Source: Niveomyces insectorum RCEF 264 (taxonomy: Eukaryota; Ascomycota; Sordariomycetes; Hypocreales; Cordycipitaceae). From it: DNA of 64,000 bases. This document shows positions 43,970-55,761 of the stretch, one piece after another; position 1 is the stretch's first letter; each line of letters begins with the position of its first letter. Position numbers and translations under genes: made by a program. The stretch spans positions 341,944 to 405,943 of the forward strand of contig AZHD01000017.1 in NCBI GenBank assembly GCA_001636815.1, written 5' to 3'. Under the pieces are notes generated by a model. The model saw nothing but the letters and a program-made list of their open reading frames with translations, searched no databases and had not been told where the DNA came from.

Positions 43970-45154
43970 ATGACTGTCCGCCGTCGCCGTCCGGCGCTGA
44001 CCCCCGCGGCCGTCACCGCCAAGGCCCTCGGGCTGCTCGTCCTCCTCCACGCCCCGCGCACCGCCCGGGCTGTCTTCGTCAACGACTTCAGCGGCTACCC
44101 GGCCGGTAGCCGCAGCTGCCTCTCCGACGCCGCCGACGCCAGCGCGTGCGCCGGCGACGACGCCAAGTCCATGAACGCCTGCCTCTGCTCCAACTCTGGC
44201 AACTTTGTGCTCGCCTCCGCCGCCTGCATCGGCGCGTCTGGCGATGCAGGCGACCTGGCCACCGTGTACAGCACCATGTCGGGCGCCTGCGCATTCACCG
44301 ACACGCCCCTGACCATCACTCAGGACCAGTTCGTGAACGTCGGCGACCATGCCTCGGCCAGTGCGACGTCGCCGCCGGTGCCGACAGCGACCAAATCCAA
44401 CCCAACGCCACACAAAACGCCCGAACCGTCCCCCGTCCCCACCGGCACCAACTCCAGCCCACCCGAATCCACCGTCACCAAAACGGCGACGCGCACACCG
44501 TCCAAGACGACGGTCACAACCGTCGTGGGCGGCCAGACGGTGACGCGCACGAGCACCGCCGCGCAGCCAGACGAGACGGGTGGCGACGACAAAAAGGACG
44601 ACGGCGGGAGCAGTGGCCTCTCGAGCGGGGCCCGGGCCGGCATCATTGCGGGCGCCTGCGTGTTGGGCATCGCTCTCCTCGCGTCCCTCGCATTTGCCCT
44701 GTGGCGGTGCCGGCGGCGGCGGCAGAACACAGAAGAGAACCGGCCGATGCTCGTGCACGACAACAAATTCGGGGGTGGCGACGGGGCCGGGGCGAACAAC
44801 GCAAGCAGCGTGGGACTGGCGGCGGCGGGCGCACACCCGGACTGGAAAGCAGCCAACGTGGACCCGGACGGCAATCCACTGGCGTCGACAGAGCCGTATC
44901 TGACCGGCTGGGCAACGACGGGCCACCAGCCTCCCACGGCGTACTCTCCGGGTGTGTACGAGCTGGCCGCGCGGGAGCAGCCGGCCATGCCCGTGGAGAT
45001 GCCGGGAGACGCCGCGTACAACCCGCAGGCACAACACTACGCACACGTGCAAATACACAGACACCCGCCACCGCAGCCGCCGCCGTTAACATCCTTACCA
45101 CCACCAGGGGCGCCAACGGCACCCCATGGCTGGTCGACGACCAGCTATCAATGA
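43970..45154 (+). CDS. Single-pass cell-surface protein with six-Cys ectodomain
   Basis: A single exon predicts 394 aa. A signal peptide ends near residue 34 (LGLLVLLHAPRTARA). The ectodomain has six Cys: GSRSCLSDAADASACAGDDA, MNACLCSNSGNFVLASAACI and STMSGACAFTD, CFEM-like in spacing but with fewer Cys than the eight of CFEM. A Ser/Thr/Pro stalk with TVTTVVGGQTVTRT follows, then a clear TM helix, AGIIAGACVLGIALLASLAF (about residues 226-248), and a basic stop-transfer RCRRRR. The cytoplasmic tail (about 145 aa) is Pro/Gly/His-rich. The architecture matches wall-anchored sensors (Wsc/Mid2-like) or CFEM-type receptors; which one cannot be decided. Confidence 0.82.
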   Translation: MTVRRRRPALTPAAVTAKALGLLVLLHAPRTARAVFVNDFSGYPAGSRSCLSDAADASACAGDDAKSMNACLCSNSGNFVLASAACIGASGDAGDLATVYSTMSGACAFTDTPLTITQDQFVNVGDHASASATSPPVPTATKSNPTPHKTPEPSPVPTGTNSSPPESTVTKTATRTPSKTTVTTVVGGQTVTRTSTAAQPDETGGDDKKDDGGSSGLSSGARAGIIAGACVLGIALLASLAFALWRCRRRRQNTEENRPMLVHDNKFGGGDGAGANNASSVGLAAAGAHPDWKAANVDPDGNPLASTEPYLTGWATTGHQPPTAYSPGVYELAAREQPAMPVEMPGDAAYNPQAQHYAHVQIHRHPPPQPPPLTSLPPPGAPTAPHGWSTTSYQ

Positions 45155-47879
45155 CAGCAGATAAAATGAAAGGCAAAGGGCGTTTTGATTGCTCGTTCCC
45201 GCAGGGACGCATATTTTCTTTTTTCAATTCTGGTTGTGGTGTTTGTATTTTTTTTTCATCAGCATATAACTTCTGGGCATACGGTTGGTTTTTAGATATC
45301 ATTTTGTTCCCATTCTAGTTGGTTCTTTTGCACTGGGCGTGCTGGGTTAGATGAGCCGTGAAAACACTACTTGGGTATTCCGGTGCGAGAAGGATCAATG
45401 GGAATAGCTAATGAACAGCATCAGAGCTCATGGCTTGCAGTTGTGTGGCAAAGCCTAGTCCTTCCATGTCGTGCTTCGGCATTCTTGAATTCTGTACGCA
45501 TAGAGCAGGTGGCCGTGAAACTTCGTTTCCTACAAAGCTGACATGGAACGTTCAAAGTCGGGGTGTGCATGTAACCAAGCGAGGCAAAACGGGAGGAAGA
45601 CTCTCTCCTGCAGCCTCACCCGCATTGTATCTGGTTGATTCGTCGGCTCTCTTCAGCCGGCAGACGGTACGTTATTCCGCCTCCGCTGGGTTCACTTGGC
45701 GGCATTGTTGCTGAGGACTTTGGGCTGGCCTGTCTGTGAGACGGAGAAACGAAAAGGAAACGACATGTAGCTTGGCCGAATATTTCGTTTCTTCGCCTTC
45801 GTCGATATTGGTTTATCCTGAGCGGACAACGTTTGGCAAAGTCCTTCTGATTATTCAAGCCCATCTCAGTAACAACGAAAAGGAAGACGAGCAGCTGGAT
45901 TGGCCGTTTAATCCAAGACGAAAAGGCACAATGTTGAGACACTAGATTCAGCACTGCAACCGAAGGAGGAGGCGGGCCCGCCGAATGGTCAGCCCTTTTC
46001 TGCGAACGTAAAGGCGAGCGAGGAGCCTGTCGCTTGTGGCGTCTTCTCATCGAATCCAAAGACAGCCCCCGTGTGCTCGATCGTATGGCCAACCCCACAA
46101 GCGGCCGAGCTGCTGCATCTGTCATTTTCGTGACTCGGTTTTATCCCCGGCTTTGTCCTTCCCTCGCCCGTTTTTGTCTCTGCTCTGCAACCCCCTTCCC
46201 CTGCACTCGGTCTAAAACACCACACCCTCTTCTTTCTGTCTGGTTCGTTTTCCTCCATTCGCCGTCTCCGTCCACGTCGTACGCCGCTGTCTCGCTCGCT
46301 TGATTGTCGGGACCGTTCTCGGGAGAAAGGTCACCGTGCATCGTGTCCTTCGCGCACATTTGCGAACCATCACTCAGTCGTTCGTCTTCTTCTTCGTCGT
46401 CGTCTCGCTCGCCGGTGGCCTTCTTCTCTCTCAGTGGATGCACACCGTCACGCGCCGCCTTGCTCTTTTGCTGCATGCACAGAGTGGGGGGCGTACCGCA
46501 GACGGCTATGCTGCCATTGGCGCGGGGAACACTCGCAGAAAGGGAGCAGCAGAAGAACCAAACATACAGGGAAGACAAGGCGGCTCGTCCACGCGCGGGA
46601 CCCTTGCATCTGAACCGCATCTCCGCTTTGGAAAAGAAGGGTCGCAATGCAGCAATAAAGAACGCCCATCTAAAAAAGCCGGGGACGAAGATCGACGGGC
46701 GAGGCCGGATGAAGACGGGTGAAGAAGTGTACAGTTCGAAAGAGCAGAAAAACCGAGGCAGCAGTGTGTTTTTGTCGCATCTGTTCTAAACAAGTGTATA
46801 TACGAGAAACCTGATACTGAAAACATTGGCGATCATCTTGCCAGCGAAGAAAGACATGGCCGTTGACCGATGCACACAAAAACAGCAGGCAGGCAAGACA
46901 TGCAGTTGCTGAGGGCTGCCTTCCTCGAGTACAGACAGACAACATACACCGGTTTGCCCGAATGGGACGAACTGGGGGCTAAATCCCAGGTCAGGCCCAT
47001 CCCGGCGAGCCAAATGAAAACAAAAAAATAAAAGAAAAAAAGAAACAGAGAATAAACAACGGAAAGAACCTGCAGAGCTGCAGAGCGAGCGGTGAAGAAG
47101 GAAGGGCCCCGGATGACCATGCCAAAGCAGGCGACGAGGTTGTCTTCCTCCGCGCTCCTTCCCAGCGGTTCTGGCTTGATCTTGCCAGTTTTATAAGATG
47201 TGTGTTTCCTTTCCGTTCGTACCAGTATTTACACTTCATTTACTCGACGCCCTCACAAAGGAAGCTGCGACCAGCAGTTTAACAGTAAAAATGGCCGACT
47301 TCGGTGCCGGGTCGACGAAACAGAACGAGACCCTCTTTCTTTCCGACCGCCATGACGCCACCACCGGGTCAGGTGTGGAGTCGTTCGGGGGTTGTTCTTT
47401 CCCACCACTATGCTCGGAGAAATGAGCAGATCGCCGCCGTGAACAAAAAAACAGACACTAATGAGTTAGAACGCCGTATTACGCGTTGGATGCATTTGCA
47501 CAGTTCCAATTTATTACTGCATGTCCTTGTGCATTTGGATTGGCTTTGTTCAATTGGGACTTCTTTCTTTTGTTTCAATTTGGAGGTCTTTTATGCTGTC
47601 TCGTTTGTTCGTTCATTGGAAATTTATTTTTATTTTTATTTTTATTTCCGGGGGCGGTTTCTCGTTTAGACAAGACGTCCATTTTCTGCTCCTTCAGAGT
47701 TTTTCATTGTTCTTTCCTTTTTCTTTCTTTCTGCTCCCTTTCAACTCTTTCTTTATCATTCGCTCTTTCCCCATCGAGCTGTCTTGGAGAGCTCTTGCCG
47801 TTGTGGACCGAACTTGCTTTCTTCAACGCTGCGTGTTCGCCGCTTGCTCCTTCTTCTCTCGTCGACTGCTTCGACGGCC
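45155..47879. other. Gene-poor 2.7 kb before the ABC transporter
   Basis: Only overlapping short frames. The plus strand is T/C-rich at 46130-46450 and at 47500-47870, the latter directly before the transporter ATG, which looks like a 5' leader. No RNA gene was recognised. Confidence 0.55.
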
Positions 47880-50800
47880 ATGTCGTCACCACCGGCTTGG
47901 CCGAACCACCTCTGGCCCTGCTACACGTGCTGCCGGCAGATTTGGGTACGTGATGAAGTTGGAGCATCGTGATACTTCTTCTGGCTTCAATTCTTGCTCC
48001 GTCTCGGATGTGTTCCAATGGCGGTAGCATCTCCTCCTCTTCAGCTTGTCTTTCCTGTGGCTTCTCTTCCACATTCCTTTGCACTACACCTGGCAGTCCT
48101 TCTCGGGTTAGCGTGTTTTCGGCCTTTCTCAATACATTGATTTGGATTGGCATCGTGCTTCTCCCTCCACATTGCGTCTTCTCTTATTCTCCTCCTCCGG
48201 GCTTGTCTTTTTCTCTTTTTTTTTCGAGCTGAAGCCGATTTCTTTGTCAGACAATCCCGGCCATGACGTTCCCCGCACCAAACAGTAGATGCCCTGACAA
48301 CACACTAAACCACTCTCAATGACCCGCTGCTGACGCACACGAATTAGATTCCGCGGGATGCGACATTTGGTGACGGCTGTCCCGGCGTCATCGCATACGT
48401 TCCTGTGTTACTTTCGTTGCTTGTCCTGTTTGGCCGTTATGTGCTGAGTCCGCTGTGGCGTCGGCGGCCGTTGTGGCTGCGCGGCTTCGCCACCGAGGAA
48501 GACGAGTTCGGTCTAAGCAAAAGACGGCCGTTGCTAGGCAATGGGAATGGCAGCAGCAGCCGTGCAACCCGACGTCGGATTGCTGGAAGTGCCGGTGAAG
48601 GTGGCGACGACGGCGACAACAACGACGATGACAATGTGGGAGCCGTGGACGAGTCTGCAGTGGAGGTGGATGTCGAGGACGGAGCCGGGGCTGTCCCGGA
48701 CTCGGATAACGACAACGCCACGGACAGCAGCGCCAGCAGCACCGTGGTTGGATTTGGTCGCCGAAACAGCATTGCCAACGTCCGGCCCGTAAACATCGGC
48801 GGCCGCTTTGTCTCGCTGAAGATTCAACCGTACCATCTGATGACCCTCGCGCTGTTTCTGTTGTCCCTCACGGGCATCATCACCAGTCTGACCCTTACTG
48901 TCGCCGCTCGTCTGGGGCCTCTGTATCTTACGCCTCTCGTCCCATGCGTACGTCGAACAAAAGCCTCTACTTCTTTTACTTCATCTAACATTCAACGTGA
49001 CAAACTAACGGGCTCTAGATCGCCGCATGTGTCTTTCTCACCGTGGACCGCCCACGCACCCTTCCCGGTGTTGTCCTATTTCTCTACAGCTGCACGCTGA
49101 TTGTTCAGCTGGCTCTGCTTTTCGGCGTGCCGGCGCTTTCGCAATGGCCGCTCAACTTGACCTGGCTTGCCGAAATGAGCGTCACGGGCCTGTCTATCGG
49201 CATCATGATGGCGATGCCCATGCGAGACCCACGCATGGGGAACGGCCGGGATGATGACCGAATTGCAGCCCTGTTCGAGACGCCGTCGAAGAAACGCCGC
49301 AGTCCCGAAGACAACCTTACTCTGTGGCAGTGGATGACGGTCAATTGGATGTCCCCCATCATTGGTCTGGGCGCCACACGCCAGCTACACGACGAAGACG
49401 TCTGGCACCTGCCGTTCCAATTTCAGCACGCCCGGCTCTACCGCCTGTTTCATGATGTCACGGGCTCGGTCACCGCCCGCATCGTCAAGGTCAATGCGCC
49501 GGACCTGATCATCACTTCGGCGCTTGGCATTCTGGACTCTCTGCTCTCTATGCTTCCCATTATTCTCCTCCAGCAATTGTTGGCCGCAATGGAAGGCCCC
49601 GACCCCAGTGTTCGGGTGGCCTCTACATACGCCGTCTTCATCTGCATCACAAACATTACGCGGGCGCAAGCCGGCGTATTTTCTCTTTGGTTTACCCGTC
49701 GCTGTTATGAACGGTCTCGGGGCGAGCTGATCACAATGATCTACGAAAAGACGTTGCGACGGAAGGCGTTCACGTTTCCTGGACACTTTTCCGAGGACGA
49801 CAAGAAAAAGGGCGGCAAGAATCGGAGAAGTTCGGTGATCCGGCCAAGAGTGACAACGGGCGGCGGTGGTGGTGGTGGCGGCGGAGGCGGCGGTGGCGGA
49901 GGAGCTGGACGTGGCCGCGGAGGCGGCGGGATGGGTGGCATGAGCGAAATTGCCGAAGGCGTTGTGAGCGGTAGCGCACCTGCTTCGACTGGAAAAATCC
50001 TAAATCTCATGCGCAACGACGTCTACGAAGTGTCCCAGCGGTTCTGGGAATTTCCTACACTCTTCACGAAACCGCTCAATTTCTTTTTGTCCATCTTCTT
50101 GCTATGGCGTGTCCTCGGTGGCGCGTCCTTGCTCGGCATTCTCGTCATTGTCTTCGCCCAGGTGCTAAACGTCTTTATCGTCCGGGCGCTTGTGCGTTGG
50201 GAGTTGGCCCGCCGCGCTGTCACAGACATCAAGTTGCAGGTCACATCGCAGTTCATCGAGTCAATTCGCCATCTGCGATGGTATGACTGGCAGGACAAGT
50301 GGCTGGCCGACATTCTGTCGGCGCGGAAAAAGGAGCTGCGCTATCGTGTCATTACCAACATCATCCAAAAGTGCATTTCTGTTATTAACCAAATGGCCGC
50401 GACCTTTTTCCCCGTGGCTGCCTTCTATGCCTACACGGTCATCGAGAAACGGCCGCTCACCATCGACGTCGCCTTCCCAGCACTGAACCTGTTCAATTTG
50501 CTTGAGCAGAGCCTCCGGGAACTGCCCGATTTGATCACCGTCCTGTTGAACGCGAATGTGGCGATGCGTCGGATCGAGGGTTTCATGGCCGAGCCCGACA
50601 AAGAAAACAGCGACAGCCGGGAGGGCGATGTGCTGAAGCAAGTCCCGAACGAGGTAATCATCGACGGTATCATCCGGCCACCGGGTCCCATGCACATTCA
50701 AATCGAGAATGCGGCGTTTTCGTGGCCCACGGCCGAGGCGCGCGTGCTGTCAAGGGTGGACTTTGACGCCAACGGAAGTGGGTTGACTGTCGTGTACGGC

Positions 50801-53496
50801 AAGGTCGGCACCGGCAAGACGGCGCTATTGATGGCTATCCTCGGCGAGATGGACCAGCATGGCGGCACGCGCTTTGTTCCCCGGGAATCCATGGGGTACT
50901 GCGCCCAAACACCGTGGTTGCAAAGCATGAGCGTCCGCGAGAACATTCTCTTCTGCCTGCCCTACGATGAGCAGCGGTACAACCGCGTTATCGACGCGTG
51001 CTGCTTGCTCCCCGATTTCGCCGAGTTTGAGGCGGGCGACCTATCCAACATTGGTGAGAACGGCATCGGTCTATCCGGCGGCCAAAAGGCCCGTGTCGCC
51101 CTTGCGCGTGCCGTCTACAGCCGTGCCCGCATTTTGCTTCTCGACGACCCCATTGCCGCCTTGGACCACAACACGGCCGAGTCCATTATGAAGCGGTTGT
51201 TTGCGACGTCGGGCCTCATGCGTGACCGTCTTGTAATTTTTGTTACACACCGCATGGATCTCGCCGCCGAGTACGCTGATCAGATCTACGAAGTCAGCGA
51301 CGAACACGGCATTGTCTCCAAGATCGACGCCAACGAGGCTCGGTATTTGCCTTCTGGCACGTCAGCCGCGCCCTCGACCATTATTGCTACTGGTGAGGAC
51401 AGCGAAGGGAGCACGGCCGGCGAAAACGAAGGCGAATCATCTACTGTGCTGCAGAAAAACGGTGCTCCGCCTGCAAACGGGGTCAACGCTGCAGATGCAG
51501 CAGAACCTGTGAAGAGCGCACCCAACAAATTTATCGAAGAGGAACACCGTGCCCATGGCGGCGTTATGCTGTCAGTGTATTGGCGCTACATCAAAGCCGG
51601 TGGCCTGCACTGGTGGCTTGCCGTGCTTTTGAGTTTCGTCGGTTTTCGGGTGGCCAAAATATCGTATCTCTATTTCCTCAAGATTTGGGGCGAGGCGTAC
51701 GACCACGAAGCCGTGTTAGCCGAGATGCTTCCCCGGGCAGTTTCGTCTTTGCTTGCTTCGACGCAGGTCGTCACAACCGCATCGCACGGCGACGAGGACA
51801 TGTTTTCCATTGCTGCTGCTGCGCGCCCTAGCTTGACTAACTCGACGGGTTGGTTTGACGACAACTTTGGGCTCCCTGCCCCGGACGTGAACGTCGGGCC
51901 CTGGCTAGTTTGGATGACCGTTTTGGCTCTTGCTTCCCTTATTTTCCGCACTGTCGGAGATCTTCTTTTGATCGTGATTACCTATGCGGCCGGCAAGCAG
52001 GTGTTCCAGGAGGTCATGCTGCGCGTCAGCACTGCTCCGTTCCGATTCTTCGATGTCACGCCCGTGGGCCGGCTGATGAACCGTGTCACTTCGGACATTG
52101 GCACCATTGACGGGGCCATTGCTCAGCAAATCCATCGCTGTGCGTGGTTTGTCCTCAATTGGCTGTCGTCCATCTTGGTGATCGCGACCGCCACGCCGAC
52201 GTTCTTGGTCATGGCCGTGTTCATGACCTCAGCGTTTGTTTTCACTTTCTTCCGTTTTTTGCCGGCATCGCAGTCGCTGCGCCGTTTGGAAATGGTGTCG
52301 CTGTCGCCGCTCATGTCCAACTTCGGTACCCTGCTCGAGGGATTGACGACGGTGCGTGCTTTTCGGGTGCAGCCGCATTTCCAGGAGCGCATTATTGTCA
52401 CTACAGATGCTTTTCAGCGTATGGACCACTTCTACTGGTCGCTGCAAGCGTGGTTGCAGTGGCGTTTCAACGCGCTGACGGCGCTATCGACATTCGCCTT
52501 GACCATGACGGCGCTGGCGACCGGCTTGTCCAGTGGCCTTGTAGCTTTCGTGCTCACGGCCGCTGCCAACTTTGTCAACTCAACGCAAGTGCTGTGCCGC
52601 CGGTATGGTGAGCTGCAGATGCAGTTTGTCTCCGTCGAGCGCGTCACCGAGCTATTGGACCTGGACCAGGAACCTGTGGGTGCCGTCGATCCACCGGCGG
52701 CTTGGCCCACGACCAACGACGACATTGTCTTTGAAAATGTGACTGTGCGCTATGCCCCACACCTCGAGCCCAGCCTGCGCAACATTTCCATGCGCATCCC
52801 CGCCGGTTCGACTGTTGCTGTTACCGGTCGCACTGGGTCGGGGAAGAGCACGCTGGCGTTGACGTTGCTTGGAACGGTGTTGCCAGACAACGACGAAACG
52901 ACGCAAGGCAGCATTTTCATTGGTCAAATGAACGTCGCCACGGTCAACAAGCACGCCCTGCGTCAGCGCATCAGCTTTGTGGCCCAGGATCCCGTGCTTT
53001 TCCCAGGCACATTGCGCCAAAATTTGGACCCCGTCGGTGGGCACACAGACGAGGAGTGCGAACTCGTGCTGCGCCGCGTACTCGGTGACGCCGCCGGCGA
53101 ATTTACACTCAATAGCCGCGTCGACGGTGGTGGCAAGAACATGAGCCAAGGCCAGCGCCAGCTCATTGGACTTGGCCGGGCCGTCTTACGGCGAAGTCCC
53201 ATTGTCATTTTGGATGAGGTATGCCGACCGCTCGGTTTTGTGAATCCTTTTTTTCTTTTTCCCCCCTGGTTTTTGCTAACAAGACCGACCAGGCGACTGC
53301 GTCTATCGACCTAAAAACAGCCTTTTACATCCAAGAGGTCCTGCGAGAAGAGCTTCGACATAGTACCGTTATCACCATTGCGCACCGCGTCGAGGCAGTG
53401 CGTGATGCGGACTTTTCGGTTGTGCTGGAAAACGGCCGTGTAATCCATGCGGCTCCTGTCAAGTCTGAGGAGGTCGGGACGGTCACCTCCAATTGA
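47880..53496 (+). CDS. Full-size ABC-C (MRP-type) transporter
   Basis: Four exons (47880-47945, 48348-48947, 49019-53218, 53293-53496) predict 1689 aa. Exon 1 is the least certain: it adds MSSPPAWPNHLWPCYTCCRQ and a 402-nt intron, unusually long here, ending GAATTAG with a GCTGAC branch. An N-terminal TMD0 with five helices is followed by TMD1, NBD1, TMD2, NBD2. NBD1 shows Walker A YGKVGTGKTALL (about residue 815), LSGGQKARVALARA and Walker B ILLLDDPIAALD. NBD2 shows TGRTGSGKSTLALTLL (about 1491), MSQGQRQLIGLGRA and VILDEATASID, the last split by the final intron. Such pumps export conjugates, drugs or pigments at the plasma or vacuolar membrane. A run of about 20 Gly near residue 503-525 lies in a TMD1 cytosolic loop. 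Confidence 0.92.
49861..49935. repeat. GGN tract coding poly-Gly in the ABC transporter
   Basis: Imperfect GGC/GGT repeats encode an uninterrupted Gly stretch and a Gly/Arg continuation within the first transmembrane domain's cytosolic loop. Confidence 0.85.
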
Positions 53497-54454
53497 CGGT
53501 TTGCACAGAAACGAGAGGAAGTATAACGTTATGTATTGATGATGAGGGTTGATGCTAAATATTTTTGCATATTTCCTATCCGTACCAATTTTTGGCACTT
53601 TTTTGCATATTTTCTTGGCGTTAATTTTTGGGTCGATACATCTGTTCTTTGCAGCATTACGTTTACATTCGCCTCTTGCTTTGAGAGCTTGAAGACTAAA
53701 AAAAATCCAATTGCGCTTGTCTCGCAAGTAAAAAGAATATTTTTGTTTTTTTTTCCCCTGAAGACACAACTTGGCTGGACAACTTTCAACTACCGGACAT
53801 GGCTTCAGCCACGTCGCGAGATCATGACAACCGTCGGAAGATTTTGCGTGAACTATGCGAAAGGACACGTTTTTTTATGCCTATGTATTATTACACAGAA
53901 GGGCCTCGAAGTATTGAGCGACCTCGCCTGTTGCCTCGAACATTCCCCTCTAAATTTACTCGACTTGCCACCTCGTCTGCCCCGAGTCCCTCCAAAATAG
54001 CCTATTTTCCTTCATAATGAATTTGTGAAAGAATACAAAAGAACATGCAAAACGGCTTGACGGACCCTCACAAAGCGAGATCGCTTTGTTCATGTCATTG
54101 CCGGGCGGAAATGGTCCTCTTATGTCATAACCCCCATTACTGGTCCCGAATCATTCACGAGAAGAGGACAGAAAAGAAGGGACCATAAATTAACGATAAT
54201 AATAATAATAGTGGCAGTTCTACTAACATGTCACGTATGCTAGAAGAAACGCCAAAAATACCACGACTTCCTCCCATTTTTTTGCCTTTGGTTTTTTTTT
54301 CCCTGTTTCACGTGTTTTTTTTTCATTTTGAATCAGGAAATCCGTCCATGAGGCCGCTGGTGAGGTGAGCTTGTCAAAGCGAAAACTACTATTTCGCGTC
54401 TTTTTCTCCTGCTTTTCTTCTTACTGTCCGAATCGTCGCGTTGGACGGTGTACA
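53497..54454. other. AT-rich intergenic, no gene seen
   Basis: 53520-53800 is T-rich on the plus strand. A frame at 53536-54000 is open because of that bias and lacks any motif. An ATA microsatellite lies at about 54196-54210. Confidence 0.6.
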
Positions 54455-55486
54455 ATGAAGTCCATAGCAGCCGGCGCCCTCCTGCTGCTTCTACAGCATG
54501 CGGCAAGCCCCGTCGCCGCCTACGAAAAGGGCGGCAAGACATTTATCAACTGGGACGCCCACGAGTACCCCATCGTGCCGCACTGGAACTGGCACCGTCC
54601 CTTTCCCGACAACGGCGACCCCCCGATGGGCTTCGAGACCAAGTGTAATGTCCACAAGAAATTTCACGCCAAAAACTACAAGCTCGGCGATCTCCGCCGC
54701 GGCGAAGAGCACGAGCTCTACCCTTTTTCCGATGCCATCGAAAAGGACATTGCCGGCCGTCAGTACCCTGGCTCGTGGGATGGCGTCGACCACGGCGGGC
54801 TGCAGCGCGACATCCTGATGATGAACTGGCGCGACCTGCCGGTGCACGTGCGCCAGTGGATTGAGACCAACGAGATGCGCAAGCCCGACACGGCCGACGT
54901 ACCCGCGGCGAGCGGCGGAACGAACCGCCGTCCGTGGCGGTTCATGGTGTTCCAAAAGAAGCCGCGCAAGGTCGCCGTTACGGCAACTGAGACGGCACCA
55001 CTGCGGGCCGAGCCCACCGAGGGCGTGAGCCCGTCCGAGTGGGCGCTGCCCAAGGTGGCGGACCGCGACAAGGTCGTCTTTTTCGCACCGGGGCAGCTCT
55101 ACCCGATCTTGCCGCTGTGGAACGCCAAGGGTGGAAAATGCGAGGGTGAGTTCTTGTTGATAATACGACATAGACAAAAAAGAGGTAGCCATACTAAGTA
55201 AACAGATTCTTTCTCGGACCTCAAGCGGTACCAGAAGCAGGCCGCGGACGACACCGTGGTGGCGTGGCTGTACGAACACTCGAAGCCCGACCGCGACCAC
55301 GGCAAAAACGACATCTACTTCAAAATCCGCGCCGAGCACGTTCTCGAAACGGAGCACGGACGCGACCAGCGCAAGCTCTGGGAAGTGCTGCTGCGCAACT
55401 CGCGGCGGTCGGAGCGCAAGCGGACGCGTGAGGAGCGCATGGCCGGGCGCGAGAGTCTGGACGTGCCGGAACGGGACGAGCTGTAA
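54455..55486 (+). CDS. Probable ER-lumen protein: signal peptide and C-terminal RDEL
   Basis: Two exons, 54455-55145 and 55206-55486, with a 60-nt intron (GTGAGT to AACAG), predict 323 aa. The start ATG gives a strong signal peptide MKSIAAGALLLLLQHAASPV. The mature part is hydrophilic and rich in Trp, His, Asp and Arg: INWDAHEYPIVPHWNWHRPF, RQYPGSWDGVDHGGLQRDIL, MNWRDLPVHVRQWIETNEMR, FFAPGQLYPILPLWNAKGGK. There are only two Cys (in KCNVHKK and GGKCE). No TM helix follows. The last four residues are RDEL, a variant of the KDEL/HDEL retrieval signal, after a highly charged helix. Secretory entry plus RDEL suggests residence in the ER lumen; I do not recognise the family or an enzymatic motif. 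The gene converges with the LysM gene, 275 bp apart. Confidence 0.85.
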
Positions 55487-55761
55487 AGGAAAGGAGAAGG
55501 CACGTGTTTACATGAGTGGAAGCCAATTTTTTTTTTTTTTTCTGTTTTATTTTTTAATTTCGTTTATTCATGGAAGCACGTTGATTGCCGTTCGTAGCCA
55601 TGCTTTTGACAAAAGAACACGCTTATGTGGTCGACCATGTCCTCCAAACCAGGCTTGTCGCAAATATCAAAAATGAAATGAAGGCCAAAAGTCGCAAAAA
55701 TGTATGAAACGTAAAAAATCCCAGTAAGAAACCGTAGCCCTTCTCGCTGCACTGACGTACA

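Noticed and set aside
53536..54000. 154-codon plus frame downstream of the ABC transporter
   Set aside because: Open because of T-rich bias; hydrophobic with no motif or conserved pattern.
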